Under the pieces are notes generated by a model. The model was not told the origin of the DNA. It saw only the letters and a program-made list of their open reading frames with translations, and did not search any database. From contig WELB01000036.1 in NCBI GenBank assembly GCA_009602725.1, positions 543,970 to 607,969 on the forward strand: a stretch of DNA of 64,000 nucleotides, written 5' to 3'. Position numbers and translations under genes: made by a program. Shown one piece after another: positions 37,501-51,154 of this stretch. How positions within the stretch are numbered: position 1 is the stretch's first letter; every line of letters begins with the position of its first letter. This DNA is from Spirogloea muscicola (taxonomy: Eukaryota; Streptophyta; Zygnematophyceae; Spirogloeales; Spirogloeaceae).

Positions 37501-38855
37501 AGCTCTGTGTGGCTGTCATAGCTGAGCTGCAAGGCCTGCCAGCCAGACCTCACGGTACTGGGCAATGCTGTGCGCCGCCCAGATGTCTGCGAAGGAGCTG
37601 CCGGTCAGCGTGTGCGCCACCTCCATGCTCTCCTGCGTTTGCCAACAGTTGCCAGCAGAGGCAACAAATCGAGGAGGGCAAATGAGGATGTGTCACGCAC
37701 CAAAGCTCCTCATCATGGAAATCTCAATGACAGGCGTGAACGACACCCAAGATGCCACCAGCACACTGTGGCTGCGGGCTGTGGCTGCACTGAAGCTTGC
37801 AACCGCGAGCGAAACAGCATCAGCAATGGCTTGCTCCTGCTCGTGCAGACGGCCAGCAACGTGAGGTTTGACAATCACCTCAATCCCGGGAATGACCTCC
37901 TTGTAGCCGCTCTGCACAGCCTCCTTCGAGAGGACCCCCTCGCAGTCCTCAGCGGACCTCGGGTAGTACTCGGCGGGGCCCAGCCTGACAAGGCAAGAGG
38001 CGCAACAATCAGGCGCCAATGTAAGCAATGGCCCGACAATGCAAGCCGGCAGATCGAGCTCGGGCATGCTCTGCCACAGATGGGTGGCGGTTGCAGAAGC
38101 GCCTGTGCATCGAGCAACGGCGCCGCAGTTGCTGTGGCTCTAAACGGCGCTGAGCAAGGGGCCCCTGGCCTGCTGCCTGGCCAGCGGAAGCTCCTTCTAA
38201 GCTAAGACATGGGTACGAGTTTTTGGCTGATATTTGAATCACTAGTAAGCCTACGGAAGTCAGAACGGGCAAAGGCAGCGGGTATCCTACTGGCTGGACT
38301 ACTCGATCATCAGAAGGACAAGTCCCAATCCAAACGAGTGGACTCACTTTGTCCAATGCTCAAGCGAAGCTTTCCGCTCGAGCATTGGACAGACTGACCT
38401 CATCTCTGATCGAGGATCTGTCCCGCTTTCGCTTGAGCATTTCACAAACTGACTCCTTCAATTCGGATGAGATCTTTCCTTCTGATCTTCGAGCACTCCA
38501 ACCATTAGGATTACCTTTCCCTTTGCCATATTAAGCCTAACGTCTGCAGGCTCAATAGTCACTGGAAAAACAGCAGAACGCCAGACGCCTGTTGGTGGAC
38601 AGCGGCTCGCTGGACCCTCTCTAAGAGCGCGCCGGTTGGTGAAGAAGGCCAGCTCTGGACGAGCCGTGGCTCTTCCAGAGCACGGCTCGCTGCAAGGCGA
38701 CGCGCCGGCCGAGGCTGCGGCGACGGCAGCCGGAAATCATCGTTAGCTCCGTCAGCTCACCGTTCGGAGAGGGCCTCGCGGTTGCACTTGAGCTCGTACG
38801 GCGCGAGCTGCTGGCCGCTCGCCGGCCGTCGACCGCGCGCCGGGAAGGCTTGCAT
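28511..38855 (-). CDS. MED12: Mediator complex subunit 12 (kinase module)
   Basis: Sixteen exons: 38761-38855, 37879-37984, 37549-37632, 37317-37370, 37009-37116, 36649-36795, 36207-36419, 35953-36051, 34843-35766, 33482-34629, 31371-33246, 31011-31229, 30329-30625, 29845-30131, 29271-29628 and 28511-28987. They sum to 6492 nt (2163 aa) with every phase closing, near plant MED12 length. Conserved pieces in order are QQLAPYELKCNREAL, VQSGYKEVIPGIE, GQVYGVPLVGPLLLKSG, HGFRKKLLFEALIRHNVPLL, RATWHIRILYLNQVRP, WRYLMRLAQWHWSEGLV, VAMPDSFVALEAFPI, QFLCDWAV, WQWVELRLLLNEQ, and a C-terminus of ACLRGAVR..RLTYVDV as in Arabidopsis MED12. MED12 activates CDK8-cyclin C and links it to core Mediator. Introns 4 and 6 begin with GC. 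Intron 11 (31230-31370) is 141 nt and has no in-frame stop. A GCC array and an N gap sit at the 5' end. Confidence 0.92.
38351..38390. repeat. Stem-loop in MED12 intron 1
   Basis: GTCCAATGCTCAAGCG and its near-perfect reverse complement (15 of 16 pairs) flank an 8-base loop. A third partial copy of one arm (CGCTTGAGCATTT) lies about 35 bases to the right. Confidence 0.7.
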
Positions 38856-38918
38856 TGCTCCCGGCCTGCCGCCGCCGCCGCCGCCGCCGCCGCCTCGACG
38901 AAGCGGCTGCCGCCGCCG

Positions 38919-39090
38919 NNNNNNNNNNNNNNNNNNNNNNNNNNNNNNNNNNNNNNNNNNNNNNNNNNNNNNNNNNNNNNNNNNNNNNNNNNNNNNNNNN
39001 NNNNNNNNNNNNNNNNNNNNNNNNNNNNNNNNNNNNNNNNNNNNNNNNNNNNNNNNNNNNNNNNNNNNNNNNNNNNNNNNNNNNNNNNNN
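38919..39090. other. Assembly gap (172 N) between GCC arrays
   Basis: N run flanked on both sides by GCC repeats just upstream of the MED12 start codon. Confidence 0.99.
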
Positions 39091-39290
39091 GCGCCGCCGC
39101 CGCCGTCGCCGCCGCCGCTGCTGCCGGCGCCGGGCAGCTGTCGCTGCGGGGCGCCAGACTCGTGGAGGGCCCGCCGGAGCCGCCATCGTCGGGCGGCCGA
39201 CGGCCCAGTGGGCCCTGGCTGGCCGACACTGCCGCCTGCGTGAAATCGGCCAGGCGCTCAACAACCGCCGCACGTCAGAGTAATAAGAAG
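39091..39290. other. GC-rich promoter-side sequence of MED12
   Basis: This GC-rich stretch carries the outer GCC array and open frames on both strands without recognisable homology. It may be promoter or 5' UTR of MED12, or an exon of an unrecognised neighbour. Confidence 0.3.
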
Positions 39291-40131
39291 CAAGCTATTT
39301 TCCGAAAAGATTATCCAAATTCAGATTGAATATCCTACAGGACAAGAAGTGAGCTCTTCCAAACGAGAAAGCGCGGCCACATGAAACAAGGGGCGGGGGC
39401 TGTGGGGAAAACCACACACCTATGCACGAGAACACAGCAGATGGGAGCTTGATACTCAAGAAAGTGCTCGCGAGTTGATCACGAGTTAGTAGCAGCAAGT
39501 TGGAGTGACTCGCAGCTGGAAGAGAGGCACCCCGACGAGACCCAGAAGCAGCGAGAAGGGAAGGGGCCAGGGGAAGCACTAAGAAAACCCAAGCACAAAG
39601 AGAAACTAAGCAGCTACGAAACTCTCAGGAACCCCTGCTAAGCAGCCTCAAGTCAGAGAAAGCGCAGCCTAATTGACTGGTGGTTGTGAGAGGCCAGCCC
39701 AAAGGAATGGACAAGGTCTGCAGCCGGATGGCACAGAAAGCAAGGTACTAAGTCATACAAACTTGGCTCCTGGAAGCGGGTCCCCTGGCCAGGGCCAGTG
39801 GCAGCAGCGAGGGCTCGTCTGGCACGCAGGTGCAGCGCGTGGGCCATGGACCTCTACAGCAAGACGGCCAAGCGCATGCGGTACACCTGCGCTAGCGATC
39901 CGGCTGCATGAAAGTCCACCGGCTCCCCATGAAAGCGGCGGGCAATGGCGTATTGTTAGAGCTGGTTGAGCAGCTCGAGCCACCGAGCGCCCAACGCCCT
40001 GTGTGCGGCGATAGCGAACGGGAAGAACTCATAGTCCCGCGTGTGGTCGGCGTATTTGAGCTCCTTGGCCCGAGCGGGGCAGGCTACCGCATTCCCAGCC
40101 TTGGAGGCACACTGGGGCCGGGATGTGAGCG
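39291..40131. repeat. Foldback modules and partial unit A (minus)
   Basis: About 39560-39790 holds pieces of unit A in minus orientation. About 39680-39715 is a hairpin module. About 39830-40020 is a diverged copy of 3938-4140. The block abuts the left arm of the LINE inverted repeat. No gene was recognised. Confidence 0.6.
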
Positions 40132-41322
40132 GTCGTAGGGGTCAGTGGTCACCACGTCAAGGAGGAGACGTGTCCCGCCAGCTGGAGGGTGGCCACAAGG
40201 TCGATGCGACGGGCGTGGAGACCGTCCGCCCATTGCTGTAGAGGCATGACTGCGGAGTGCTCGGCGGCCACTGAGAAGCCGGCCTCCACGAAGATGCCGT
40301 GCATCGCATCCCGAAGGAGGTCGTGTGCCGCTGTCCGCTACCCACCGTGGGAGCAGTGCAGAACATGGGCAGCCAGGTCCCCAAGCTCGGCCCCTCGCTC
40401 ACCGCATTTGCATTGAAGCACACCCTCGAGGCATGGCGGCGGCAGGCGAGGAGCCGGTGGACGGCGCTGCGAAATACCTCGTCCGGGAGGGTGAGGGCGT
40501 CGTTGAGGGGGAGGGCCTGGAGCCACGCCGCTGCCCCTGGGGAAGAGGACGAGTGGAGTCGTGCGCGCCCGCCCAGGTCGACCTCCGGGAGCTCCTGCAA
40601 GGTGGTGGCGAAGGCTGCCCTGTCCATCACGGCCGCAATGCGCGCTTGGACGTGCAGGTCGGCGGTGTGCGTGAGGTGCTCAAACGAGACCGCCTATCCT
40701 GCCAGATCCGGGTGCGCCGCGAGCAGCTCCTGGTGGGCTGAGCGTAGCAACGCCTGGAAGGGCGGCACACCCGTGTTTACCTCCACCACCGCCTGCTCCA
40801 GCGCAAGCCGGCCGTGGACCAAGAAGCGCTGAGACATGGAGGCGGCTGTCTGCGCCCAGCTGCCCAGGTACGCCGCCCTGCAGGAACAGACGAGCGGGCG
40901 AAGGCCGAGACCGCCGTAGCTGAGGGGCAACGCTGCCTGATGAAGAGCCGCAGGCGACTGGAGGGAAGCCCTGGTGGCGGACCAGGGCCGCCAGGCTCGC
41001 CACAATGCCTGCATCACAACCAGCGTACGCCGCCAGCGCCCCTAAGGATGGCGGGGTGGCTCGCGCCAGGTACTGGGGTCTCGGCGCAATGGCCTTGATC
41101 AGCATGGTGGCCAGAGCCAGCTGCATGTCTTGCAACTCAAGGAGTCGGGCCGCGGGCCGGAGGTGCTCCTCGAGACGGGCGCGGAGCTGCCCCTCCACGA
41201 AGGACGGCGAGCCTAGAGGGACCCCAGGAGTGCGTCGCCCGGGTGGACAGGCCGAGGGTGGCCAGCTGCTGCTCCAAGGAGACCAAGGCCGCCGCCATGT
41301 CTTTCAGAGGGCCGACCATGCT
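40132..41322 (-). mobile_element. Decayed LINE copy, minus orientation (left arm)
   Basis: Minus-strand frames read MVGPLKDMAAALVSLEQQLA, LATLGLST, EGQLRARLEEHLRPAARLLE, QDMQLALATMLIKAI, then HVQARIAAVMDRAAFATTLQ and a C-terminal zinc-like part (CKCGERGAE, AAHVLHCSHGG). This is the reverse transcriptase thumb-to-C-terminus layout of non-LTR elements. Frames shift along the copy. Compared with the right arm it lacks roughly 100 bp after the LATLGLST segment. The element's 5' part (endonuclease, palm and fingers) is absent. Confidence 0.7.
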
Positions 41323-41349
41323 GCCTACGTTCGCTGACAACACCACCAT
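41323..41349. other. Centre of the LINE head-to-head inverted repeat
   Basis: Only about 27 bases separate the two arms. They include TTCGCTGACAACACC, which belongs to the right copy and encodes FADN, where active reverse transcriptases have (Y/F)ADD. Confidence 0.6.
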
Positions 41350-42619
41350 GGTCGGCCCTCCGGAAGACGTGACGGCGGCCTTTGTCACCTTCGAGCTGCA
41401 GCTGGCCACCCTCGGCCTGTCCACCCTGCTGTCGAAGTGCGCGGCTTGGTCCCCCTGCGGCCTCCCATCTACCCTGGCGCTGCCCCCCGGATGCCTGACT
41501 CCTGCAGACGGCTTCACCCTCCTGGGGGTCCCCCTCGGCGCGCCGTCCTTCGTGGAGGGGCAGCTGCGCGCCCGCTTCAAGGAGCACCTCCAGCCCTGCG
41601 GCCCGGCTCCCCGAGTTGCAGGACATGCAGCTGGCTTTGGCCATGCTGACCAAGGCCACTGCACAGAGACCCCAGTGCCTGGGGCAGGCCACCCCGCCGT
41701 CCCCAGGGGCGCTGGCGGCGTACGCGGGTTCTTCTGTAGGCGTGGTGGCGAGCCTGGTGGCCCTGGTCCGCCACCAGGGCTTCCCCCAATCGCCTGCCGC
41801 TCTTCATCAGGCGGCGCTGGCCCTAAGCTACCGCGGACTCGGCCTGCGCCCGCTCGTCTGTTCCTGCAGGGCGGCGTACCTCGGCAGCTGGGCACAGACA
41901 GCCGCCTCCGTGTCCCAGCGCTTCCTGGTCCATGGCCGGCGTGCGCTGGATTAGGCAGTGGTGGAGGTCAGCACGGGTGTGCTGCCCTTCCAGGCGTCAC
42001 TACGCTCAGCCCACCAGGAGCTGCTCGCGGCGCACCCGGATCTGGCGGGCCAGGCGGTCTCCTTTGAGCCCTCGCGCACAACGCCGACCTGCGCGTCCAA
42101 GCGTGCCTCGCGGCCGCGATGGACAAGGCAGCCTTCACCACCGCCTTGCAGCAGCTCCCGGCGGCCGACCGACGCGGGCGCGCACGACTGCACTCGTCCT
42201 TTTCCCCGGGGGCAGCGGCGTGGCTCCAGGCACTCCCCCTCAACGACGCCCTCGCCCTCCAGGACGAGGTATTCCGCAGTGCCGTCCACCGGCTCCTGGG
42301 CGTGCCGCCGCCATGTCTCCCGGGTGTGCTGCAACGCGGATGTGGCGAGCGAGGGGCCGAGTCTGGGGAGCTAGCCGCCCATGTTCTGCGCTGTTCCCAC
42401 GGCGGCGAGCTGACAGCGGCCCACGACCTCCACCGGGATGCGATACATGGGCACTCTCGTGGAGGCCCGGCTTCTCGGTGGCCGCCGAGAACTCCGCAGT
42501 CATGCCGCTCCGGCGACGGGCGGACGGTCTCCACGCTCGTCGCGTCGACCTTGTGGCCACCCCACCAGCCGGCGGGCCACCTGTCCCCCCTTGACGTGGC
42601 GACCACTGACCCCTACGAC
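41350..42619 (+). mobile_element. Decayed LINE copy, plus orientation (right arm)
   Basis: Plus-strand frames continue from FADN-TTMVGPPEDV through LATLGLST, CAAWSPCGLP, DGFTLLGVPLGAPSFVEGQL, MQLALAMLTKA, then MDKAAFTTALQQLPAADRRG, GAAAWLQALPLNDALALQDE and the C-terminal CGERGAESGELAAHVLRCSH. FADN in place of FADD loses a catalytic aspartate of reverse transcriptase. Frames change at several points, so the copy is inactive. It ends at about 42619 in the same sequence (CCACTGACCCCTACGAC) at which the left arm ends, showing a shared 3' boundary. Confidence 0.72.
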
Positions 42620-43130
42620 GTTCCCTGGCTGATGTCTTAGTCCTAGTCGTTCGCACTCAGGCTCCCTCAGACTTTGTCCATTCTTTTGGCTCTTCATCAA
42701 CGTGCAGGGCGCGCTCTAAGTCAGGCCTCCGGCTTTCGTGGCGGCGCTCCAGCTCCCCAAGTTAGCTTGTCAGATTTGTTTGTGCTCACCCGTGGGTACT
42801 AATGTCATCTTAGGTACCTTAGATTAGGTCTCCGTATTATGTAGCATTGTTTAGTCTGCACTCGACTCTGCCTGAACAATGTATTGGCTTGAATTGGCCT
42901 CCCTTTCAATTCATGCGCCCCGCGCGCCTTCTCTCTTTAGCGCTTCCCCTGGCCCCCTTCTCGTACTCTGTTCATTCTTTTTCGGGCTGGTTGTTCCAGC
43001 CCCTATTCTCAATGGGCGAGCACTTTCTTCTCTCTTTGGGCTGGCCTTTCCCAGCCACCAGTCAATCTGGCCGCGCTTCCTTTTACGACAGCTCGGTGAG
43101 ACCTTGTCCATTCCTTTGGGCTCCTTCAGA
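42620..43130. repeat. Dispersed modules after the LINE
   Basis: About 42620-42690 repeats 3331-3400. About 42690-42825 repeats 4390-4545. About 42828-42938 repeats 4739-4847. About 42935-43033 is part of unit A with its GGGCTGG/CCAGCCC hairpin. The order resembles that in the 3.2-4.8 kb block, so both derive from a common larger repeat. Confidence 0.65.
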
Positions 43131-43132
43131 CC

Positions 43133-43515
43133 TTGTCCATTCCTTTGGGCCGGGCCTTTCGCGCCCGGCTTCTCTCACCCTCCTCCCCCGGGGCGGCGGC
43201 GTGGGTATCCGCGCTCCCCATCTACGCGGCTCTCACCATGCCCGACGCAGTCTACAGGACGGCGGTACACCGGCTTCTGGGCCTCCTCCCCCCCTGCCTC
43301 ATCGGAGTCATGCAATGCGAGTGCGGTGCCCGCCATGCCGACCCTGCGGAGCTGGCGGCCCACATGCTCCGATGTGCCCACGGCGGCGAGAGGACCGGAT
43401 CCCATGACCTTCTCAGGGATGGCATGCAGGGTGTCTTCATCGAGGCGGGCTACAAGGTGGCCGTGGAGCACTCGTCGATAATGCCCCCCGTGCGCGGCGC
43501 CGATGGTCAGCTCCA
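43133..43515 (+). mobile_element. LINE 3' fragment (second subfamily)
   Basis: One open frame reads GAAAWVSALPIYAALTMPDA, VYRTAVHRLLGLLPPCL, QCECGARHADPAELAAHMLR, CAHGGERTGSHDLLRDGMQG and VAVEHSSIMP. It aligns with the C-terminus of the 40-42 kb copies but is clearly diverged from them. The fragment stops at an ambiguous base (43516). Confidence 0.65.
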
Positions 43516-43703
43516 NCGTGTTTGATATCTACCCCAGACGGCACCCGGACCACTCGATGTCGGGACCACTCGATGTCTGTTCGACCTATTGTGGACGAGA
43601 TCATAAATACGTCTTACCTCTCCATTAATTAGAGTCACGTCAATTCGCACAAACTTTATAGTCACGTATGTGAGCAGAATGTCTTCTTTGCTGGGGAGTG
43701 CAG

Positions 43704-44154
43704 AATTTCACCCGCGGCTGATGGGCCTCACGGGCACGCCAGAGGCCGTGCGGCAGGCGGCGCGTGAGTACCGTGTGTACTACATGAAGACCGAGGAGGA
43801 GGGTGATGATTACCTCGTTGACCATTCCATCATCATGTACTGTTCCGTCCCTTTTAAGTCCTTGCTCTTCTTGGTGCTAACCTCGATGCCAGTAACTAAC
43901 AACCAAATTTCTGACAACCAAACTTTAGGACCAGACCTAATGATATGAGTAGCCTATCATTCCTGCTGTCATTCTGGCCAAGTTGCGCTTAGCCAAGGTG
44001 CCAGCAGATATACGCGTCTTCACATTGGGTTTTGAATGCTTGCAGGTACCTGATGGATCCCAGCATGTCGTTTGTAAAGTTCTTTGGGAAAAACTACACC
44101 GCCGATGCTTTGGCAGCTGGTATCATGGAGGAGATTGGCAGTTGGAAGCCGTAG
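43704..44154 (+). CDS. SCO1-type copper chaperone, last two exons only
   Basis: Exons 43704-43836 and 44046-44154 join in phase. They encode [60 protein letters not shown] and [19 protein letters not shown], then stop. This is the C-terminal part of SCO1/HCC1, a mitochondrial inner-membrane thioredoxin-fold protein that delivers copper to the CuA site of cytochrome c oxidase. The histidine in LVDHS is the family's copper ligand. The CxxxC motif, transmembrane helix and transit peptide should lie in upstream exons, but none was found before the LINE fragment and the ambiguous base at 43516. The gene is therefore truncated by a mis-join, an insertion or a deletion. Confidence 0.85.
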
Positions 44155-45110
44155 ACACATTATTCTCCACAAATTGGCAGGCTTGGCAGGCTCTGCTATT
44201 GACTTGTCGAGCATTTAGATGACTTCCTTGGGGTAGGGGGTTGACGGCAGTCTTCATTAATTGAGGCCCAAAAGCTTGTGGTGGTCTATCCTTCTCATGC
44301 AAAAGATGTTCACTACGTGCATATAATGGCAAAGCAATGGCGATTGCACCTGCAGCCACCATCTGCACACCTGAGACATGAAAGTGCAAGCAAACCAACA
44401 TTTGCAACGATGATCGGATAGGAATGTGGGCTTCATTTCAGCGCACACCCTCACCGTCTTCACAGAAGAAAAATGGAACCAATTTTTTTGACAAATCTTA
44501 CTGAGATATTAGTCTCCTTCCTGAGGAGTTTTGTGCAACGGGTCAGTAGCTCACCCAAACTCCCAATGCCATATTCGGTGCGGTGCAAATTGATAGCCTC
44601 GTGCGCATGTGTGATGAGGGGAACCACATGGAAGACTGGTGCATACTGGAAGACTTTGGATCCGAGAATAACTCTCCACCATGCCACAATTTAGCTTTCT
44701 CAACCTCTGAAGGTTGTACGCCTCACCAGCCCTGCAACCTGAACTTGACCTCCGAGAATATCATGAGTTTAGCACCTCTGAGCATTAGATGTGCTTGCCT
44801 TTGTACTTGGCGATTTTGGCCTTCTTTTGTTTCAAATACACGAACATTTCCTCTGAGCATCCATCTGTGGGCTGCCTTTTCACAGCCCTCGCCCCTTGTG
44901 GAAGAGCTGCTTCATCCGAGGAACCTCTGACCTCAAGAAGCGGAAAGGTGTTCGGCCCATCTGATCGAGAGCGACGAGGACGGCTGCGCAACTGCGCCAT
45001 TGGCGAGCTCTTGACGACGCGCTGCGAGGAAGCCGAGCTCGTGCGGCAGCACAGGCGCCTGCTGTGAAGGCTCCTCCGAAGGCCGAGCGAGCAGCGCCGC
45101 TGCAGCAGGC
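44155..45110. other. Intergenic upstream of DDX41, with a repeat module
   Basis: No gene was recognised. About 44785-44822 holds the module TTAGATGTGCTTGCCTTTGT followed by ACTTGGC, and about 44870-44905 a GGGCTGCC-TTTTCACAGCCC hairpin. The promoter of DDX41 should be here. Confidence 0.5.
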
Positions 45111-48413
<3,303 letters not shown>

Positions 48414-48850
48414 GGTTCTGGTCAATTCACGACACGCCTGTATTTAGGTCCTTGCGTGCTGAAGAGTCTGAGGCGGAGGGTTACCTCTTCATCGTCTTTC
48501 TGCCTCTTTCTTGCATCATCAGTCTGTTCCATCAACTTCGGCACTACCTTCACTTTGTCCACAAGCTCTCTCCTCAAAGACACTGGCAACTGCGTCTGCT
48601 ATATGCCCTCCTGATGTTACACTTTTCGTGTCGAGAAGGTTGACAAGAATGTTGTGTACAACAATTTCTTCTCAGATTCTTAACTGATGATAGGCTCCTG
48701 CAATTGAGCAGCTGCAGCTGCCACTCTGCACCAAGGCTGTGCCTTATGTGCCTTGGCATCAAAGAGAAAAGAAAATAGTCGCTTGTTTCTCCATTTCACT
48801 GACAGTTGGTCGCAAAGCGATGCTGTTATCGAAATAACAGCAAATTGACT
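48414..48850. other. Gene-free stretch after DDX41
   Basis: Probably 3' UTR and spacer. No signal was recognised. Confidence 0.35.
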
Positions 48851-50394
48851 TCAAGAGGGCACGCCCACAAGACAGGGCCTTTGCATACAGAACAGGCCTG
48901 CCATAGTTAGACTACGAACGAAAGAATCAACGAGCCAAGTGGCTGCTAATTGACCAGCTCCCATCACAAGGATAGATGGAGCTGCAAGGCAGCTTACACA
49001 CCAAATATGAGGTGGCCAATGGTAGGTGATTACGCAAAGGTATAAGGTGACCCACAAGAAGATGGAGCTAAGAGCTGCGTCTGGCTGGCTGGGGAAGGCC
49101 AGCTTAAGAACAGTGTGCAGAATGGTCTTCCCAAAGTAGGCGATGGCTTTGGGAGGCAATGTGTGTGAAAGGCCAGCCAAAATTAGTGTAGGAGGTCCAC
49201 AGGGGCTAGACAGCGCAGACCACCTAGTAGAGCAAGTTGCTGCACACATGGCCACAGTACGACGCAATTGCAACAGCCGCAAAACTTGAATAGGTAGCAC
49301 CTGTTGTGGTTAGTGAGCGGGTCAGCTTAACAGCAGGTGATGTATATCTGTCAGTGTGCTTGCCTTTGTACTTGGCCACTCAGGCCCTTCATCACTCACT
49401 TAGTACATGCTACAATCCCCCCCTTCTGGTTGAGCTGCTGCTTCTTGGTTACCTGAACAGCGTGTTGGCTTAATCGACCTCTCTATCACTCAAGCGCACA
49501 CCGCGCCTCCTTCTTAGAAGGGCAGCCCAAAAGAGGAAGTACACTATCACAGTAAGGCGACGGCTGTGAGAGGCCAGCCCAGAAACAAGGATGAACAGAG
49601 TCCGAAGGGGCCAGAGAATGAGAGTGAAAGTTTGGAGTGGTTTTGCCTGGACTATGTCACCATTAGCGGCATTTGTCTGTGGCTGCTATTGCTCCATTCT
49701 TGAATGTATCAGCACTAGCTGGTTTAGCTACCACACACAGCGACTCAAGTGGCCACTGGGTGCTCAAAAACCACTGTCGAGCAGCCCCGGGGAGAATCGA
49801 ACAGGGGTCGAAGGGGCCGAAAAGCGAATCGCATGCTGGGAGGACGACAGCCAGCACAAGACGTCTGGGGGCCAGGTGGCCGGCTGCATGAGGCCGTCGG
49901 ATGCGCTCGAGATCGGACGGCCGACCGCGGGCAGCGGGATACGGCTGGTCCGACGGTTGCCGCGGCAGCCAATGGCGGCTCCGAGGACCAGGGATACCGC
50001 AGTTATCCGCTGATGCCCACCCGGGTTAAGCCGCGGTTGGAGGGGCTACCTTCAATCGCAGGAGGGGGCTGGCCGGCAGCCGGATAACCGGCGGGCGAGG
50101 CGGGATAAGCCGGTCAGCCACGGGGGAGTGATGACGTGGCCGTTGGCCCTCCGGAGCCGCTCGATGCGGCCCATCGGGCGGCTGCGTCGCGGGCACGGAG
50201 CACCGGGGGGGGGCTGGCCCGCCCCCCTCCCCACCCGGCGCGCTCCCTCTCGCCTCACGATCGCTCCTCCCTCCCCGCAAATGGTCTCGTAGGTGCTGGT
50301 CGCATTACCCAAGCTGGCAACCTCCCTCCCCACGTGTCCAGAGGGCCCCCTCCATTCCTCCTGCCACTGCTGCTGTCTCACTCCTCTAGCAGCC
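48851..50394. repeat. Foldback modules and a half MITE
   Basis: Hairpin modules in minus orientation lie near 49085, 49145-49190 and 49560. About 49304-49380 is a diverged copy of the left end of the 62363-62597 element, including the GTGCTTGCCTTTGTACTTGG core. No matching right end was found. On the minus strand at about 49787-49812 a GTTCGATTCTCC B-box-like motif occurs without a full tRNA. No gene was recognised. Confidence 0.5.
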
Positions 50395-50405
50395 GGCCCT
50401 CCTTT

Positions 50406-50594
50406 GGCCAGGGGACCCACTTCCAGGAGCCCAGCATCTCTGATCTGCGGCTGCTTAGCAGGGGTTACTGAGTGTCTCGTAGCAGCTTTGTTTCTGTTAC
50501 TTAGCGCTTCCCCTGGCCCCCTTCTCGTACTCTGTTCATTCTTTTTCGGGCTGGTTGTTCCAGCCCCTATTCTCAATGGGCGAGCACTTTCTTC
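50406..50594 (+). repeat. Dispersed repeat unit A, copy 3
   Basis: Matches the units at 15067 and 27607 over its length, including the GGGCTGG-TTGTT-CCAGCCC hairpin. It is followed by a diverged tandem of CCTCCTGCYACTRCTGC-like pyrimidine-rich segments to about 50830. Confidence 0.75.
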
Positions 50595-50887
50595 CCCCCC
50601 CCCGCCATCCCTCCTCCTGCTACTGCTGCCAGGCCAGGTCGTCAATGCCTTTATCGGCACTTTCCGCTCTCCTTCCCCCCCCTGCCATCCCTCCTGCTAC
50701 TTCTGCTGCCCCACTCCTCTAGCAGCTCCAGCAGGACAGGTCGACAACGCCGCACATGGCACTTCCGGCCCTCTTCCCCCCCACCCTCCATTCCTCCTGC
50801 CACTGCTGCTGCCCCATACCTCTATCAGTCAATTTGGCCGCACTATCTTCTAGCAGCTCCAGGAGCTGCTAGTTGCTAGCTGCTACA

Positions 50888-50930
50888 TCATTAGATGTGC
50901 TTGCCTTTGTACTTGGCCATATTGGCCTTC
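50888..50930 (+). repeat. TGTGCTTGCC module upstream of the desaturase
   Basis: TTAGATGTGCTTGCCTTTGT then ACTTGGCC, as at 44785 and, on the minus strand, 57964. It lies just before the N gap that hides the gene's first exon. Confidence 0.65.
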
Positions 50931-50954
50931 AATTTTCATATACACGATATTTTC

Positions 50955-51154
50955 NNNNNNNNNNNNNNNNNNNNNNNNNNNNNNNNNNNNNNNNNNNNNN
51001 NNNNNNNNNNNNNNNNNNNNNNNNNNNNNNNNNNNNNNNNNNNNNNNNNNNNNNNNNNNNNNNNNNNNNNNNNNNNNNNNNNNNNNNNNNNNNNNNNNNN
51101 NNNNNNNNNNNNNNNNNNNNNNNNNNNNNNNNNNNNNNNNNNNNNNNNNNNNNN
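50955..51154. other. Assembly gap (200 N)
   Basis: N run over the 5' end of the desaturase gene; the start codon and probably a transit peptide are lost here. Confidence 0.99.
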
